Positions 33,433 through 48,400 are shown, counted from the stretch's first letter. The stretch: DNA of 64,000 nucleotides from Drosophila pseudoobscura (GCF_009870125.1 NC_046679.1:14632001-14696000); one strand, 5' to 3'. Made by a program: numbers and translations. The notes: generated by a model from the letters alone, not told the origin.

Positions 33433-36400
33433 ATGGCGGATGGTGGGCATTCATTCGTGAAGAAGACATTTCATAAGCCAACGTACTGTCATCACTGCTC
33501 GGATCTGCTCTGGGGCCTCATCCAGCAGGGCTACATATGCGAAGGTGAGTATCGCTATTAAGAACTCTGACCATTTCAGCTTAATGAGGGGAAAACTTTC
33601 TACAGAGAATTTGTCCTATATGAAAGAGTTTTCAAAATGTTCTTCTAAGAGGGATTTATAAATCAAACTGATTAAATAGATGGGATCATGGCATATGATA
33701 AGGAATTCCATTACTGATTCATAGCAATTCACAGAAAAGGCTATAGTTAGAGTAGATTCTATATACACGAATCGCTCGTCATGGGGCAGAATTCCTCGGC
33801 GGAGATCCCCATAAGAAGTTTCGGCTTACTGTTGGTTGGACCTCTTCATGTTGCAGATCTAGATTTGATCTACCCACATATGCTATGCATATGCTGGTGC
33901 ATTTTGTAGAGAATTCCTTTTGCCTTCTTAGAAGTTCGATTGTGGGATCAATCTTTAATAAAATAAGGTTAAGTTGCATCCATCATGGAGATTCAAAGAT
34001 GGAGTATTTTTATGAAATCTATCATATGGTTTTGAACAATTCCGCTGAAATATAATCTAATAGTTCCGAAAAGTGTAGTGGGAATCCAAAGATATACTTG
34101 ACGATGCCTTGGCAAATCGAAAGATAAGCTGGAACGGGCCGGGAACAATGATCTAGGATTTTGGATAAAATTATATGTTTGAAGTTACCTTCTCTCCATG
34201 CGTTTTCCCCCTCACAATTTATTCTTTCAACTCTTAAAACAAAGTTTTCTTTGGTAAAACTCTCAGAACTTTTTGGGTATCTCTGCAAAGTAGACCCCTC
34301 CTCTCTGATGCGCCCCTGTATAGTACGAGCAATAGACATAAGTTGTAATTAACGAGCACTAAACACAACCGAAAAGCGGGAAAACGGCAGCACGCAAATC
34401 ATCATCATCGGAGGAGCATCTTCGGTGGCAAACGGCAGATGTAAAAATACATTTCGTCTAGTTTTCAAAATACTTTTTAAATTGCCATAAACTTGGAAAT
34501 GGAAACGCGGATGGGAAGATGGATGGGGACGAGAGGGGCGGGTGTTGTAAAAACAAAGACTATTGGTCTGTGCAGCCATCAACGTCATCGGGCCCAGGCG
34601 GTTGGTCATCTTTCGAGAGCGGGAAGTCCGACAGAACTTCAGGAGAGCATCCAACATCCAGCATCAGAATCGGAATCAGCAGTGGCATCTACGTAAGATA
34701 TATCTACAATAAGAGGCTGGCAGGCAGGCAGGCAGGCAGCATCATCGGTCTATTTGTGGCCGAGAAGTGTGCGCGTTTGAACGTTTCCAAATTGTGCGGC
34801 TGTTGGCCGTGTCGTGCCATGACGTGAGCACAGAGCCCCAAACGACGTCATAGACAGCTCCGATTCTCCGTATACAAGATACATATATATATATATATGA
34901 AAATACTCGGTATATATTGATGAGCCATTGCCATGGAAATCGCTATAAAACCGAACAGAGAACAGAGTATCGAACGAACTGGACGTGGAGGCCAGTCATG
35001 GAATCATTTGACTCTCCCAATTGGAAGCGTGTTGGGCGCCTCGCCTCAAACTGAACCTCTTGCCGCCTCTTTCTATTTTCATTTCGTTTATTTTTGCAGG
35101 CGATTTGTGTTGCTGCTATTATTATAATTATCGCGATTTGCGAATCGCGCTTCCCATTTTATGTGGCAGCGCGATAATGTTTATAGTTTCAGCGAGCGCG
35201 CGCCCCATCTCCATCTCCATGCTCTTGCCCCCTAACCATATATATCTCACACAATTAGCTGCCATTTGCCACAAGAAAGACACGACCCGACCCGGTTTAG
35301 CTATTAACAACTTACTAAACAGATCTCCAAAGTTGTTAATGGATTCTTCAAGACTTCAAGCTTTGAAATTTGGAAAATAGCACATAGTTTCTAGAACGAC
35401 TATGGAATTAAGTCATGCACGAATCTACCATCTGCTGACGGGGTTAAGAAAACCAATTTTTCATACCAGAAGGACTGAAATAGGGAGCCCTTCTATTTTT
35501 CTAATAAATCAAGATGATGGTCCTTAAAGGCCTATGATCTAACGGTTGGTTTCTAACGACATATACATATGTACCTGTAGTACGTTATCATTTTCACGAA
35601 GGAACCCTAGAAGATCGCAGTCTACTGTCCTATTGAACACAATTCCTGTGAATGTTCGAGAAGTTCGAGAATTTGCAAGAGATACAATCGGTATGACTAT
35701 TTAAATAGGTAGATAATGCTTCGTTTTATGATTGTGCAACAGGAGTCCCATACTTCAATAATCCAACGTGCGAAGAGGAGCACTTGTTAGAGCCCATAGT
35801 CTGTTGAAGCTCATCGTAACCGAAAGACCCTTTCTTTTGAACATAAATAATGCTACAGTTATATCTTAGTATAGTAGGATAATCCCCACAGAAATGATGG
35901 ATATTTGCGAGCTAAATTCGTGTTGCATACCCTCGGGGGCGTCTCTGGTTCTCGGGAAATCATCATCACGCATACGCAGCGTTGTTGTCCAAATGTAAAT
36001 TGGAAATTGGAAATGGAGCGGAGGAGGAGGCGCTGATGTGGAGGATAATTGAGTTGCACATTTAATTGGACAAAACGAAACGCGAAGAACCCTCCTGGCA
36101 GTGTGAGCCCGAATCCAAAGCTGTATCTCTCTGTACGCCAGGACCGGGACGACAAGGCTCTGTGCCCGGATCCGGGCTCGAAACCAAGCACAGGCACAGG
36201 CACAGGCTCTCGCGAAAGTAGGTCAAATGCAAAGTGCACAGATACAGATGCGCACACACAGATGCAGCTGCATGCCGCAGGCAACATTTCAATTGGTTTT
36301 CCAGGAGGAGCGAAGCGGAAGGGGGGTCTCTCAGTGAAGCAGCAGCAGGTGCGCACCGAAATCCAATTGTGGATGCATGTGGGCTGTGGACTGGTTGCAA

Positions 36401-39400
36401 GCCGGCTATGCACCCCCTACCCCAAGCCGCTGCGAGTGCCCCTGAACCAACACACCACCCCCTACCCACCACCCACCACCCAACCTCCCCACCTCCCACA
36501 GCGAGAAAGTGCTGCCACCGATAGCAGCGAAGGGCTAAAAGTGCGTCATCAATGGCCGCCATGGCAAATGACGGCGACAGCGGAACCAAAAACCAAACGG
36601 GCGGTCGTGCCTGAGGTTGAGGTTGAACGGGGCAGTGGAGATGGGGGTCGTGTGGGGCTGGGGTTGGATGGGGGTTTTGCCTTGTTAATTGCCTCGTTCT
36701 CGACGCTGTTCATTCATAACCCAACTGAATGGAAAAACGAGAGCATGAAAAGTGAGGGAAACTCATGAAATCGAAGCAAATATACACTTCCGATGGGGTG
36801 TTATAGAGATACATATGATACGGATATTCTCAAGACAGGAATAACTGGTAGGGAGGTAGTAAGTAGAATAGTGTGCGGGGATCTAAAAAAATCCTTCTAA
36901 TATATCCCTTAGAATAATCACAAATGTCCCAACCAACCAAATGACATCTAGTCTACTTCCCCGTTGAAAGGGCATATCTATAAGAACCGATTTTTTGGGG
37001 TCGGGGCGGTCGTCAGTTTGGCTGGCACTTCGACAGCCAACAACAGAAGATGGACGGAAGGGAGAGGGTGAGAGGCATAAGATGGCGGTATTGAAAAGGT
37101 GGAGGGGTAGAACATGGAGGAATGGAAGAGGGTGAAAGGCAACAGATGGAGGAGGAATGGAACAACTCAGAAGGGAGGGCACTGCTGACGTTGCACTCCA
37201 GAGTCTGAAGAGTTTAACAGGCAGCGTACTCGTATGTAGGTGCGCCTGGCCTGCCTCCGAACAAAAGCAAAAACAAACCAAAATCCGATTGTATGTCAGT
37301 CAAGCAGTGTCAAGCATTGAAAGTGGAAAGCAGTGCACAGCTTGGGGGGAGAGGGGAGAGCGGAGGATGCTAACGGCATCAACGTCACGTCACGCTGCAT
37401 CCTTTTCCCATAGGGACGGACCGTTCAGTGCATGTGCGTGGGTTGTGTGGGTTGAAGTGCGGTAAAGCACTGCCTCATTTATAATTAGACCTATAATTTG
37501 CATGTACCTTATGTAAATATGATTGTACATATGCATGCATGAATGTATGGTTTTTTATACACATCTCTGCAGTATTTTTGTGCTGCTATTTCGAGGGGGG
37601 TCTATAAATAAACCGCAGTTTGCATGCAGAAGCAGCATCATCAGCAGCAGCAGCACAAATTGCATTACGATTTTCTCATTGGATGTACCATTTGTTCTGC
37701 AATCTGTGGGATGATGAATGCTTCAATCAAAAGGGGCAATCAGATTGAAATGAAATTGATATTGAATTTGGTTGCCATCGAAGTTGCAGCAGCACCACTA
37801 AGTGCGGGAGTGGGAGTGGGACAAATAGAACATGTATGCTCTCCGTCATGCGTCACTTCATCTGCGTATATTTACATTCATATGTATGTACATATGTGCG
37901 TTCATGTCTTTGCATGTACATATGTATGCTTATGCTTATGAACAGCTATTTTTAAGCCAGAAGGAGAGTTCTTTCTCCTCTGTTTCTTCTTCTTCCACAA
38001 TTGAATTGTATAACTCTCCCTCCCGTTGGCGAAAATACTCGTACATACACATGTATATCCATTTTAATTGTTCTTCTTCTTCACGGACTACGCATGTCAA
38101 CTTGTGCGTATATTCAATTGTCCCTAACCTCCAAAAACTCCCGCTCCTTCTCTCTTCCGCCACTCACCCCATCTTCTAGCAAGTAGTACGGCATGTGTGT
38201 GTGTGTGTGTGTGCTTTAAATTTGGCTTTGTGCTGCCTCTACTTCTTCTTGTTGTTCTGCTTTCCCTTTTGTTATTCTTGGTTTTATTGCCCCAAAAGAA
38301 ACGAAACGAAACGAAACGAGACGCAAGAAAGGAAACTGTAAAAGTAAAAGTGTGTTGAGTTTCCACAGACACAATTTTCCCCACAGCAGCACGCACGAAA
38401 AAACGGGAATACAAAAACCAAAGAAAACCATTTCGAAAATTTCCCCATGCGTTGGCGTCGCAGCTTCTCAGACTCTCTTCCTCTCTGCCTAATTGTCTGC
38501 TTATTCTTATCTAAAAGAGAGTAACAGAGAAAGAGCGACAGCGTGTGAGCGCCAGAGAGGGAGAGAGAGAGTGGGAGAAGTACACAGATATTTTTTGGTA
38601 TACATAATGCAAGTGTATGCAACAAAGAGAATCAAGGGAACGGGCAAAAGCGTAGAAGATGTACCGTTATGCTATGACCCCCCACAGGGGCGTGTATACG
38701 CGGCGGCAGAGTTGACTCAGCTGTTGCTTTTGCAGGGTAGTCCGCCAGTCCCCAAGCCACTTCGTAGCTGGCACCCAACACACCCTTTCTTCCATTCTGC
38801 CATCATTTATGCACATGCAATGCAAAAACACGAAAATTAAGGCTAGCTTCAGGGGCGGAAGATTGTTATACTCTTATAGTTCTATGATCGCCTAAAGGTA
38901 GGGAACAGCTGATTAAATTTAGTTGGAATATCTTAAAAAAACAAGCGTTTTCTCAGACAAAAAATAAATTTTCTAAAGTTTTTAGATACATACAAGTTTT
39001 TCTAACAAACACACTACGTTTCAGCTAAATTTTATAATAAATTTAGGTTTTAGTAATCTTTTTTGAGTGTAGTGATAATGTTATGGGAAAAGTTTCCACT
39101 GAATATCTTTAAAACTGAAGGACCTGGAGGGGATATTACTCTCTGCAGCAAATATCTATTTAAAATAACAATATCCTTTCTGCAAGGGTATACCAATATT
39201 CGCCATAAACTCAAGCAAACACGAGAAACCCCAGGCGAGAGCGAGAGGACACGCTATCAACTTACAGTTATATTTTCGTGTTTCTTTTTGCGTGCAACTG
39301 CATTGAGTCCATGACGCGCGTCACGTTTGTCCTCCGTCGTGCACTGCTTGCTTTATTGTACGTACGTTTGTATGTATGTATATGCACTTGTGTACAAAAA

Positions 39401-42400
39401 CTAAAAGTTGGCTGGCAGCGGCGGCATTCACGAGTTCAGTCGTGACGTCAGAGATGCGCCTCAGGTCAGCGGCCTAGTTTTCTGCTTCTTTTTCGTCGCC
39501 CCTCCCCCCAGCGGCTTCTGCTGCTGTTGCTGCACACAAAGATAATTATGCAGTTACATATACACACACGCTAGCATATGTACATATGTATGTCTATTCT
39601 CCGCACAACTTTTACGCAATGCTAAAAATAGAACTATGATATCTATGTTAAGCTAGCACAAAAACGAACACTCACACCAATAGTACATACATATGTATGT
39701 ACAAAGTTTTATATACCACACTTTTTCATAGATTTGGTTTCCTTTTTTTTTGTTTTTGATCCTTTGTGATTCGCTTGGCATTCAAAGAGCATGGTGTGCA
39801 GAGGGAGAGGGAAAGGAAGAGGGCAACTCATCGTTCAAATACCATATTTTAAGCCCTGTATAAACTAGACGGTACTTGGCATTTGGTTTTCTGTAGATTC
39901 AGTAGATGAGCAAGATTGAGTAATCACGTCAATCCCATGTTGTACTTGTGGATTAAAAGAGGGCTTTCAGGTATAACCTATGTGCAAATTAGCCGCTACC
40001 TCGTTTCGCCAGTACTCAAATGAGAGCAAGTGAAGGAACCGAAGCGAGAGGAGAACTTTGCAGTGCCTGCAGTTCTCTCACTCTTGCCTTACTTTCGCTT
40101 TTGCTTCGGGGTCTGCTAGTGCAGTGATCTCCCTCTATTCCTTTGTGGGCCCATAGGCTCATGGCCAAAGGTGTGGTGTGTTGTGGTGTGGGTGCACGGG
40201 AAACTTCAATGAATGTGTCTTCGTCCATGAACTCGGGGCAACTGCTAGCATGAATGGGGCACACAGTGCAGGCTGCTGGCAATGACGCGGTGACTGTGTG
40301 GTTTCGGCTGCGGTTGCGGGGCTAAGGGACTTGGAATTTTAAATACCAATTTGTTCGGGGGCACAATGGGAAGATGAGATAGGTCTGCTTTTTTAGATAA
40401 ACGTGAACCATTGTGATTGCCGTGAAAAGAAAGAACTTCCACTGACATGCCTTCTCTCTATCTCTCTCCTGCTTGCAGTTTGCAACTTTATCATACACGA
40501 ACGATGTGTCACGAATGTGGTAACACCCTGTTCCGGCATCGCTCCATGCATTATAAAGGTACGTACATATATCCAACACACATTGCCTGCTATTCAGATG
40601 ATTATAACTGTGTCGACTGTCATCGTGTCATTGCGTACAGAATCCCGTTGCCCATTGTTGGTCCGAGCCAACCCATCACAAGAGGAAATTCTGCACAGTT
40701 TGCCGTAAGCGATTGGATGAAACGCCAGCGGTGCATTGTCTAGGTAAGTGACAGTCCTGTCCTCCATCTCCATGTGCCACATCGGACTTGACACGTACTC
40801 CGCTGGTTGTGTTGTCAGGTTGTCAGCCATCATGTCAGTTGCTATATTGAACGATGATCCATTGTTAGAAAACGATCGATACGCGTATGTTTGTGAACCA
40901 ACAAATGTTACAGTTTCCTTAGTAATTTCTCGAATGATATTGGTTCCACTAGGATGTTGCCTCCCACGCTCACACGTGACTGGCAATTGATTGGTGAATG
41001 CATCCGTTCGTTTATAGGGAATGGGTCCCAGTGGAATCCGTATATCGCAGAGTCTTATTTATGAATCTAATGCATTTTTTATTCACAGTTTGCGAATATT
41101 TCGCGCATATTGAGTGCCAAGATTTTGCCGTGCCCGATTGCACAGAGAATGCCACCTATGTGCCCGGCAAGGAGCTGCTTAATGTGAAGCATCAAGTGAG
41201 TATAAATCCAGTAGATCTCGCACACCGATCGAGCAATGTTATCCCTTACAACAGCACCACTGGCGAGAGGGCAATCTTCCATCAACGTCCAAATGCGCAT
41301 ACTGCAAGAAGACCTGTTGGTCATCGGAATGTCTCACTGGTGAGTGGGACCACTACAATAAAACGATTATTTATTGATAAATAATGTTATTTCAATGTGG
41401 TTTTCGCTCAGGCTATCGCTGCGAGTGGTGTGGCATGACCACCCATGCCGGATGTCGCATGTACCTGCCAACCGAATGTAATTTTGGTATTCTACAACCT
41501 ATCTACTTACCTCCGCATTCAGTCTCGATACCACGCACCGAGGTGCCCATCGAGGCGATCATCGGCGTCCAGGTCAAGTCGAAAACGACGCTCGTGCGTG
41601 ACTATTCGTGTCGTAAGTATCAACCAAAATAGGGGTATACGATGTACCCCAGGGTTTCACGAATATTTCCTCAATTTCTGAATGTGTTTTTTCGAATTGG
41701 TGATCAGAAAAAGGCTTCCACATTTCAGGCATTTTCTTCACCTGTTAATATCAAAATTATCCTGAAAATGCGTCCATTTTCGGATTACTTTACCATCGAG
41801 ATTTCTGAAATTCAGGAAATATTTTTGTTAAGATGCAATATCTTCCACTTACCCACTACTCACCCGACAACAAAAACATATAAAGAAAAGGAAAGAAACC
41901 CTCAAGCAGCAGCTCTCGATGTTGTGTTCACACTCAGAACTCAGAATTTCACATCGCCTCCAGCTCATCCACGCCCTCATCTCTCAGATCATCTGCAGAA
42001 CCCACTCTCTTAAAAAAAACTCCACCAAAAGATTCTCTTACGTTTTTGTTCCTTTGATTTTTTACGTTTTTGATTTTTGATTTATTTGTTTGTTCTTTTT
42101 TTCTCTCTCTCCTCTCTCTTGCGTTAATGTCTCTCTTTTCGGTTGAATAATGTGAATATGTGTATGTGGGTGCGTCCGGCAGCCAGTCCGGATCTCAGTG
42201 CTGGTTCGGGACCAGGTTCTGGAACGGGGTCTGGAACGGTGCCAGGTGTGGTTTGCCTCAGGGAGCTGCTCGAGCTTCATCGGCAGCGTCTTGAGCAATC
42301 GAAACAACATTTTCTCCTTTCATCACCGCCCACGCCCACATCCTGCGGCTCCATCTCGCTCTGCCACTCGCCCACACCCTCGCTGACAGTGGGAGAGACG

Positions 42401-45400
42401 AGCACCGAGCTGGAACCGGACCAGGACCGCCCCGACGACGATCAGGAGGAGGATGAGGACGAAGACTACGTTGCAACGGAGGCGGACAGCGCCCTGCAGC
42501 TGACGACATCCACCTCGAACGTCCTGGGCCCGCTGCAAAAGTCGCCGTCGACCAACTCCTCGCTGCATCTGCTCTACACGAGCATCTTCCGGAAGCTGGG
42601 ACCCGGCAGGAGGCGACGGAAGCGCGGCGGTGGTATTTCTCAAAGCGAGGAGGACGATGAGGAGGATGAAGACGAGGTGGATGGCGGTGTCTGTGATATA
42701 AGCGGTGGCGACATCAGCGACGACTACGATCACTGCGACGTGTCCCTGCGCCGGCGGGAAAGAGCCGCCCGCCGGCAGCCACGGGAAGTCAGCGAGACGG
42801 ACTACCACGGCGATGTGGAGATGGAGACGGCGCCGCGGGAAAGCTGCTACGAGACCTCGGACACAGGGGGCGAGCTGACGAACACGGATGAGCTCGACTC
42901 CAGCATGAATCTGATCAGCAACCTTAGCTATAATAGTAGTAATAGTAACACCTCCCATGCCTCCAGAACTGCCCACCCACCCACAGTAGCTGTCACAGGC
43001 ACCGCAGCTGCACCTGCCAATGCCACTGCCACTGCCGCTGCTAATAGCCCAAATCCTAAGACTGGGGCCGCTCTGGCGGCCAAGCCCAAGCCCAAGACCA
43101 TACTCAGTGTCTCGAAGCACAAACACAAGGTGGGCGGAAAGGGCGGATCCCTGAGTTCGCCCAACTCCAGCGACTGCTCCTCGGCCTCGCCCTCAGCCCC
43201 GGCCAGCGGCTCCCTCACGCACACACTGCTCCAGCTCTCACCCGTGGGACGGAGCAAGTCCTTCCAGGAGCCAGGCGTCAGTGTGTCCCGCTACAAGAAG
43301 TACGGACGCGGTCTGTTCCGGCGGCGATCCAAGAGATCGCCCAAGAACACGGCAGGCGGTGGCGTGGCGGGCGGTGGCGGCGGTGTGAAGAGCAACTACA
43401 GCCTGGACAGGCTGTCGCAGAACATAGAGATCACCATCCAGGACGAGGATGGGAACTACAGGCCGTATGACGACAACTACCACATGCTGGCGCGCCGCAG
43501 TGGTGGCCACGATGCCACTGATGTGGATGATGATGTGTGCTTCGATGATCTCTACCTGGACGATCGGCCCGGCGGCCAGAGCGACGATCTGGCGGCCTTT
43601 GCCGGCGACATCAGCGATGGCGGTGCCAGCAGTCGATCGCGGGCCAGCGACGCCAGCGATGGCCATGTCCTGGGGCGACTCCTGCGGCACGTGCGTGGCC
43701 TCTCCGTCGGCTGGCGCAAGCCGCGCTACCAGAAGCGCAGAGGTGAACCGCTCTCTCTCTCTCTCTCCCTGTTACTCTTTTGCCTCTCTTTCTGTCTGTC
43801 TCTGTTTGTGTCTGTCCCTGGTGCCAGGTGCCGGAGATCCGCTCGAGTTTCGTTGCAGTCTTGGTTCCTGTTTTCCGTTCCGTTCTCTAGTTTTGCGCTA
43901 ACAAAAAAACCTCTGTTTTGGTTTTGGTTTCGTTATTCGTTATTCGTTTCATTTTGAGCCAAGCCAATCACTAACCCACTCGAGCCATTCAAATCACTAA
44001 CCATCTAACCATTCGAACCATTCGAATCACTCGAATCACTAACCATCTAACCATCGTTTGCACCATCCGCATCCGCATCCGCATCAACCACTAACCCATA
44101 ACCTCTAACACTCGCATGCTCAAATGTCGCTAACACGAGGATCATTCAAGCGGATTGATTCGCTTTTGTTGCTACTAAAATCAATGCCATCCTCCACTCG
44201 GGATGCTCCTCTCCAGCGACTAAAGCCCTCTCTCTCTATCTCTCCTCCCGTTGACCGAACAGCACGCAGTATATCCGAGGAGTTCAGCAGTGGCGATACG
44301 CCTCGCTTCAAGGATGAGGAGTCCGCCAGCAAGACCGAATCGGGGCATGGACCCAGCAGTGGAGGTGGAGGCGAAAGAGGAGGTGCCAGTGGCAGTGGAG
44401 GCGGCGGAGGAGGCTCCAGCACTGCTGGTGGATCTGCGGCACCATCGGGCGGTGGTGGTGGTGGCGGAGGATCTTCCGGCCACTATAGTAGGCCCGATTC
44501 CGCCGGCCACAAGTCGGATGCCAAGTCAGAAGCCAAAATGGAAAGGGACCGCGAGAAGAAGGAAAAGGAGCGCGAGGAGAAGGATATAGGTAAGATCTAA
44601 TCCCCAGAGAAGCCCAAGGAACGCAATTCAACTCTTTCCCTTACAGAGATGATCAAGGTTTTCGATGGCAACAACTCATTCCGACGCCAACAGTACCGCG
44701 TGATCATCGTGCAGCGGACGTATACGCTGGAGCAGCTACTGACCACCGCGCTGCGGGCCTTCCACATCACTCGCGATCCGCAGGCCTTCTATCTGACCGA
44801 TATGTATGCCCCCGCTGGCATGGAGGATACCCCGATGCTGGACCCAACACCAGTGCTGAGTCTTGTGCACTTGGAGGGCAAGCGACCGGCAATATACGTT
44901 CGGTTTCACGACAAGGAAAAGGGCCATGTGCGTGTGTATCCTGGGAAGCTGCAGTGTGCACTGGAGGATCCCTATGTCAGTGTTCCTGTAGATAATAACA
45001 CAGTCATTAAGGATTTGATACGTGATGCGCTGGACAAGTTCGGGCTGCAGGATAACCAGATACAAGATTACAGGTCTTTACAGCATGTCTTTAAGCATAT
45101 AAACCTATTCCATCTTTTAAATTCATCTTTCTTTGTATCTGTTAGATGCTCGGAGGTGCTGCTCGATCGTGGCGTTACCGAACGCATCCTCTCGTGGAAT
45201 GAGAGACCCTGGGATATTATGAAACAGCTGGGCAAGGACTCAATACGCCAAATGGAGCTGATGCGATTCTACATGCAGCACAAGCAGGATCCCCATGGAC
45301 CCAACATTGCCCTCTTCGTGGGCAATCTGCCCACAGGGCTCTCGCAGCGAAACTACGAGCAAATCCTCAACAAGTACGTCACTGATGAGAACAAGTTCAT

Positions 45401-48400
45401 CAGCATTGGACCCATCTACTACGAGTATGGGTCTGTGGTCCTGACCTTTGAGGATGCCCAGAAGGCGGTAGGTCTTGAAAAGCTCATGGATTCTTGACAG
45501 ATGTCCCTCTAAATTATTACATTTCTGTTCCATGTAGGTTCGTGCCTTCTATAATCTCCGCGAGACGATCATCGAGGACAAGAAGCTGCTGGTGCTGCTC
45601 TTGCCGAACATTGAGCCCAGCATGGTCCCCTCCGATGTGCGACCGCTGCTGGTTTTTGTCAATGTCAAGTCTGGCGGCTGCCAGGGCCTGGAGCTGATCT
45701 CGAGCTTCAGGAAGCTGCTGAATCCCTATCAGGTTTTCGATCTGGACAATGGAGGTCCTCTGCCAGGGTAAATCCAAGCCAGCAGCTCCAGCCATTCGCC
45801 ACAGATTGTAACCTATGTGTCTCCGTCTTTCAGTTTGTATGTTTTCCGCCAAATAACCAACTACAAGATCCTGGTTTGTGGCGGTGACGGCACCATTGGA
45901 TGGGTGCTGCAGTGTCTGGACAATGTTGGCCAGGACTCGGAATGCTCTAGCCCACCGTGCGCCATTGTTCCACTCGGAACGGGTAAGCACAAAAGATTCT
46001 GTCATCTTGTAAAAACATTTACTTAGCCTTGTCGTTTAGGTAATGATTTGGCTCGGGTCCTGTGCTGGGGCTCTGGCTATACCGGCGGCGAAGATCCGCT
46101 GAATTTGCTGCGGGATGTGATCGAGGCCGAGGAGATACGGCTGGATCGCTGGACCGTTGTCTTCCATCCGGAGGATAAGCCCGAAGAGCCGGCCATGAAG
46201 GCGCCGTCCCAAACAACCGGTAAGAAGAAGAAGGCACACCAAGCACATCTATCGCAATCGCAATCGCAACAAACCAATCAGCATCATCAATTACCGGCTC
46301 TGACATCGAGTGATATATCAGGTCATTTGGTGCTTACAAAACAATCCGTTCGTTCGTTCGTTGTTTAATCTACAGACTAAAATCTATACCCCCGAAAACC
46401 CATCCAACAAAACCACCAACCCAACCACATTGATGTCTATAGTGTCTTAACCCAAACTACTGATCGAACTCATCCGACCCAAAAACCACTCTCCAAGCAA
46501 GCCCCAAGCCCAAACACCCCAGATCACGAATCCATATAAAACCCATCCAATTCCTTCCCTGCGTTCGTTGTAATTACATCTGTGCTTCATCATAAGATAT
46601 TCCGGCTGTAACATATGTACATATGTTTTAGCCTGCAAAACCCGCATCACCAAAAACCACCAAGCCCACCTTTCAGATACACCAAGTGTTTCGTAGATGT
46701 TTGGTATCTGATGATGATTAATGCTGTTTAGTTTCGATGTGTACAGCCGATCTGCATGCCCGAAACACTAGATCTCTATTCTATTTTCCCCAGAAGGTAA
46801 AGTATTTCATTGAGAAAGTACAGAATTCCCAAGAGGATCAAGGATTTGGTGGGTAATTTATTAAGTATACCCCCACAGACTTATGGATATATTCATCTCG
46901 ATGTTGTGTCTATTGTATGTTCGGTGTCATGTGTCTATGTGTCTATGAGAACTCCCTTATGGCTGCCAATTAACGCATTCTTCTCCATTCCTATGTGTCC
47001 TCCCTCATGCAGGTGGCGCACAAAACGAGGACAACTCACAGATCTTTGTGATGAACAACTACTTTGGCATTGGGATCGATGCCGATCTGTGCCTGGACTT
47101 CCACAATGCTCGAGAGGAGAATCCGAATCAATTCAACTCGCGGCTCCGCAACAAGGGCTACTACGTCAAGATGGGTCTCCGAAAGATCGTCGGACGCAAA
47201 GCGGTCAAGGATCTGCACAAGGAGCTGCGCCTGGAGGTCGACGGCAAGGTTGTGGAACTGCCGCCAGTTGATGGCATCATCATTTTGAATATATTGAGGT
47301 ATGTCGATCATTCCTTTTCGTTTCAAATGTTTCAAACCCCTTGCTAACTCTTTGACCTTTTAGCTGGGGCAGCGGCGCCAACCCCTGGGGTCCCGACAAG
47401 GATGATCAATTCTCCACCCCGAACCACTACGATGGAATGCTGGAGGTGGTCGGAGTCACTGGCGTTGTCCATTTGGGCCAGATCCAGTCGGGCATTCGCA
47501 CGGCCATGCGCATAGCTCAGGTTCGTTGGGACTCTACTTACTTTTAGTGAAAACCATGTATTCTAAAGGGTATTCTATCGCCTTTAGGGTGGCCACATTA
47601 AAATACACCTGAACACGGACATGCCCGTTCAAGTTGATGGCGAGCCCTGGATCCAGAGTCCCGGCGATGTTGTGGTCCTCAAGTCGGCTCTCAAGGTATG
47701 TTTTCTCCATGTTCTCGTTGCCTTGCATGTCCTCCAGCCTTTGTTCCTTTGTTCCAATTCTATGGCATGCCTGCTTCTTAAGATTTACCACATTTTCTGT
47801 TGTGTACATATACTCGTACATATATATTATTTGATTCATACATACTATACTCAGATCAGAGCCAGATCGTTATTGGTATTACTCATACATTTCCACTGCC
47901 ACATTTTTGTGTTCCCCCTCCACACACAATTTATCTGCATTTGAGTGTTACACCGTATAGAAAAGAAAAGTATGAGCATACGTGACAGTTCAAATTAGAG
48001 ACTATCTATATAGGTACAGCTTATGAAAATAAAGCCCCGCTTAAAGCAATTCAAAGTTAAGAAATCGAATAAAAATTATAGACAAGAAGACAATCAGACC
48101 CAGGCAGAATCAGGGTATGTCCCTCTAAAAATTATGGCATATCGCAATTTATCCAAATTTCAATTTAATATTAATGATTTTTGCAAGCAGACAAAATAGT
48201 TCGATAAAATAATCCATTATATAGTTATCGTAATTATCTATAGTTAAATAACAGTCTATTTTCCGTTATTCCATTAATGGTCGTTATTCATTTAAACGAA
48301 TTTTGGTTTTTGCTTAATTAAAGTCCAAAATCCGCATTTGATAGTCCTGGCTGAAACGATTTCCGATTAATCGATAGCTGACAAATCTTAATTTTAAAAC

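Noticed and set aside
36049-36768. 239-codon plus frame in DGK intron 1
   Set aside because: No ATG-supported conserved domain, low-complexity Pro/Thr and Gly stretches, and overlapping long frames on both strands; chance openness in GC-rich intron is likelier.
38193-38212. (GT)n and nearby GA-rich repeats considered as CRISPR-like or satellite arrays
   Set aside because: Simple microsatellites only. No spaced direct repeats; the genome is eukaryotic.
42323-43126. 267-codon minus frame
   Set aside because: Antisense of DGK exon 7; the plus strand has correct splice phases at both ends.
43743-43957. Continuation of the exon 7 frame past its donor as a terminal coding exon
   Set aside because: The sequence becomes CT-repeat and vowel-less low complexity ([15 protein letters not shown]), and exon 8 joins exon 7 in perfect phase.
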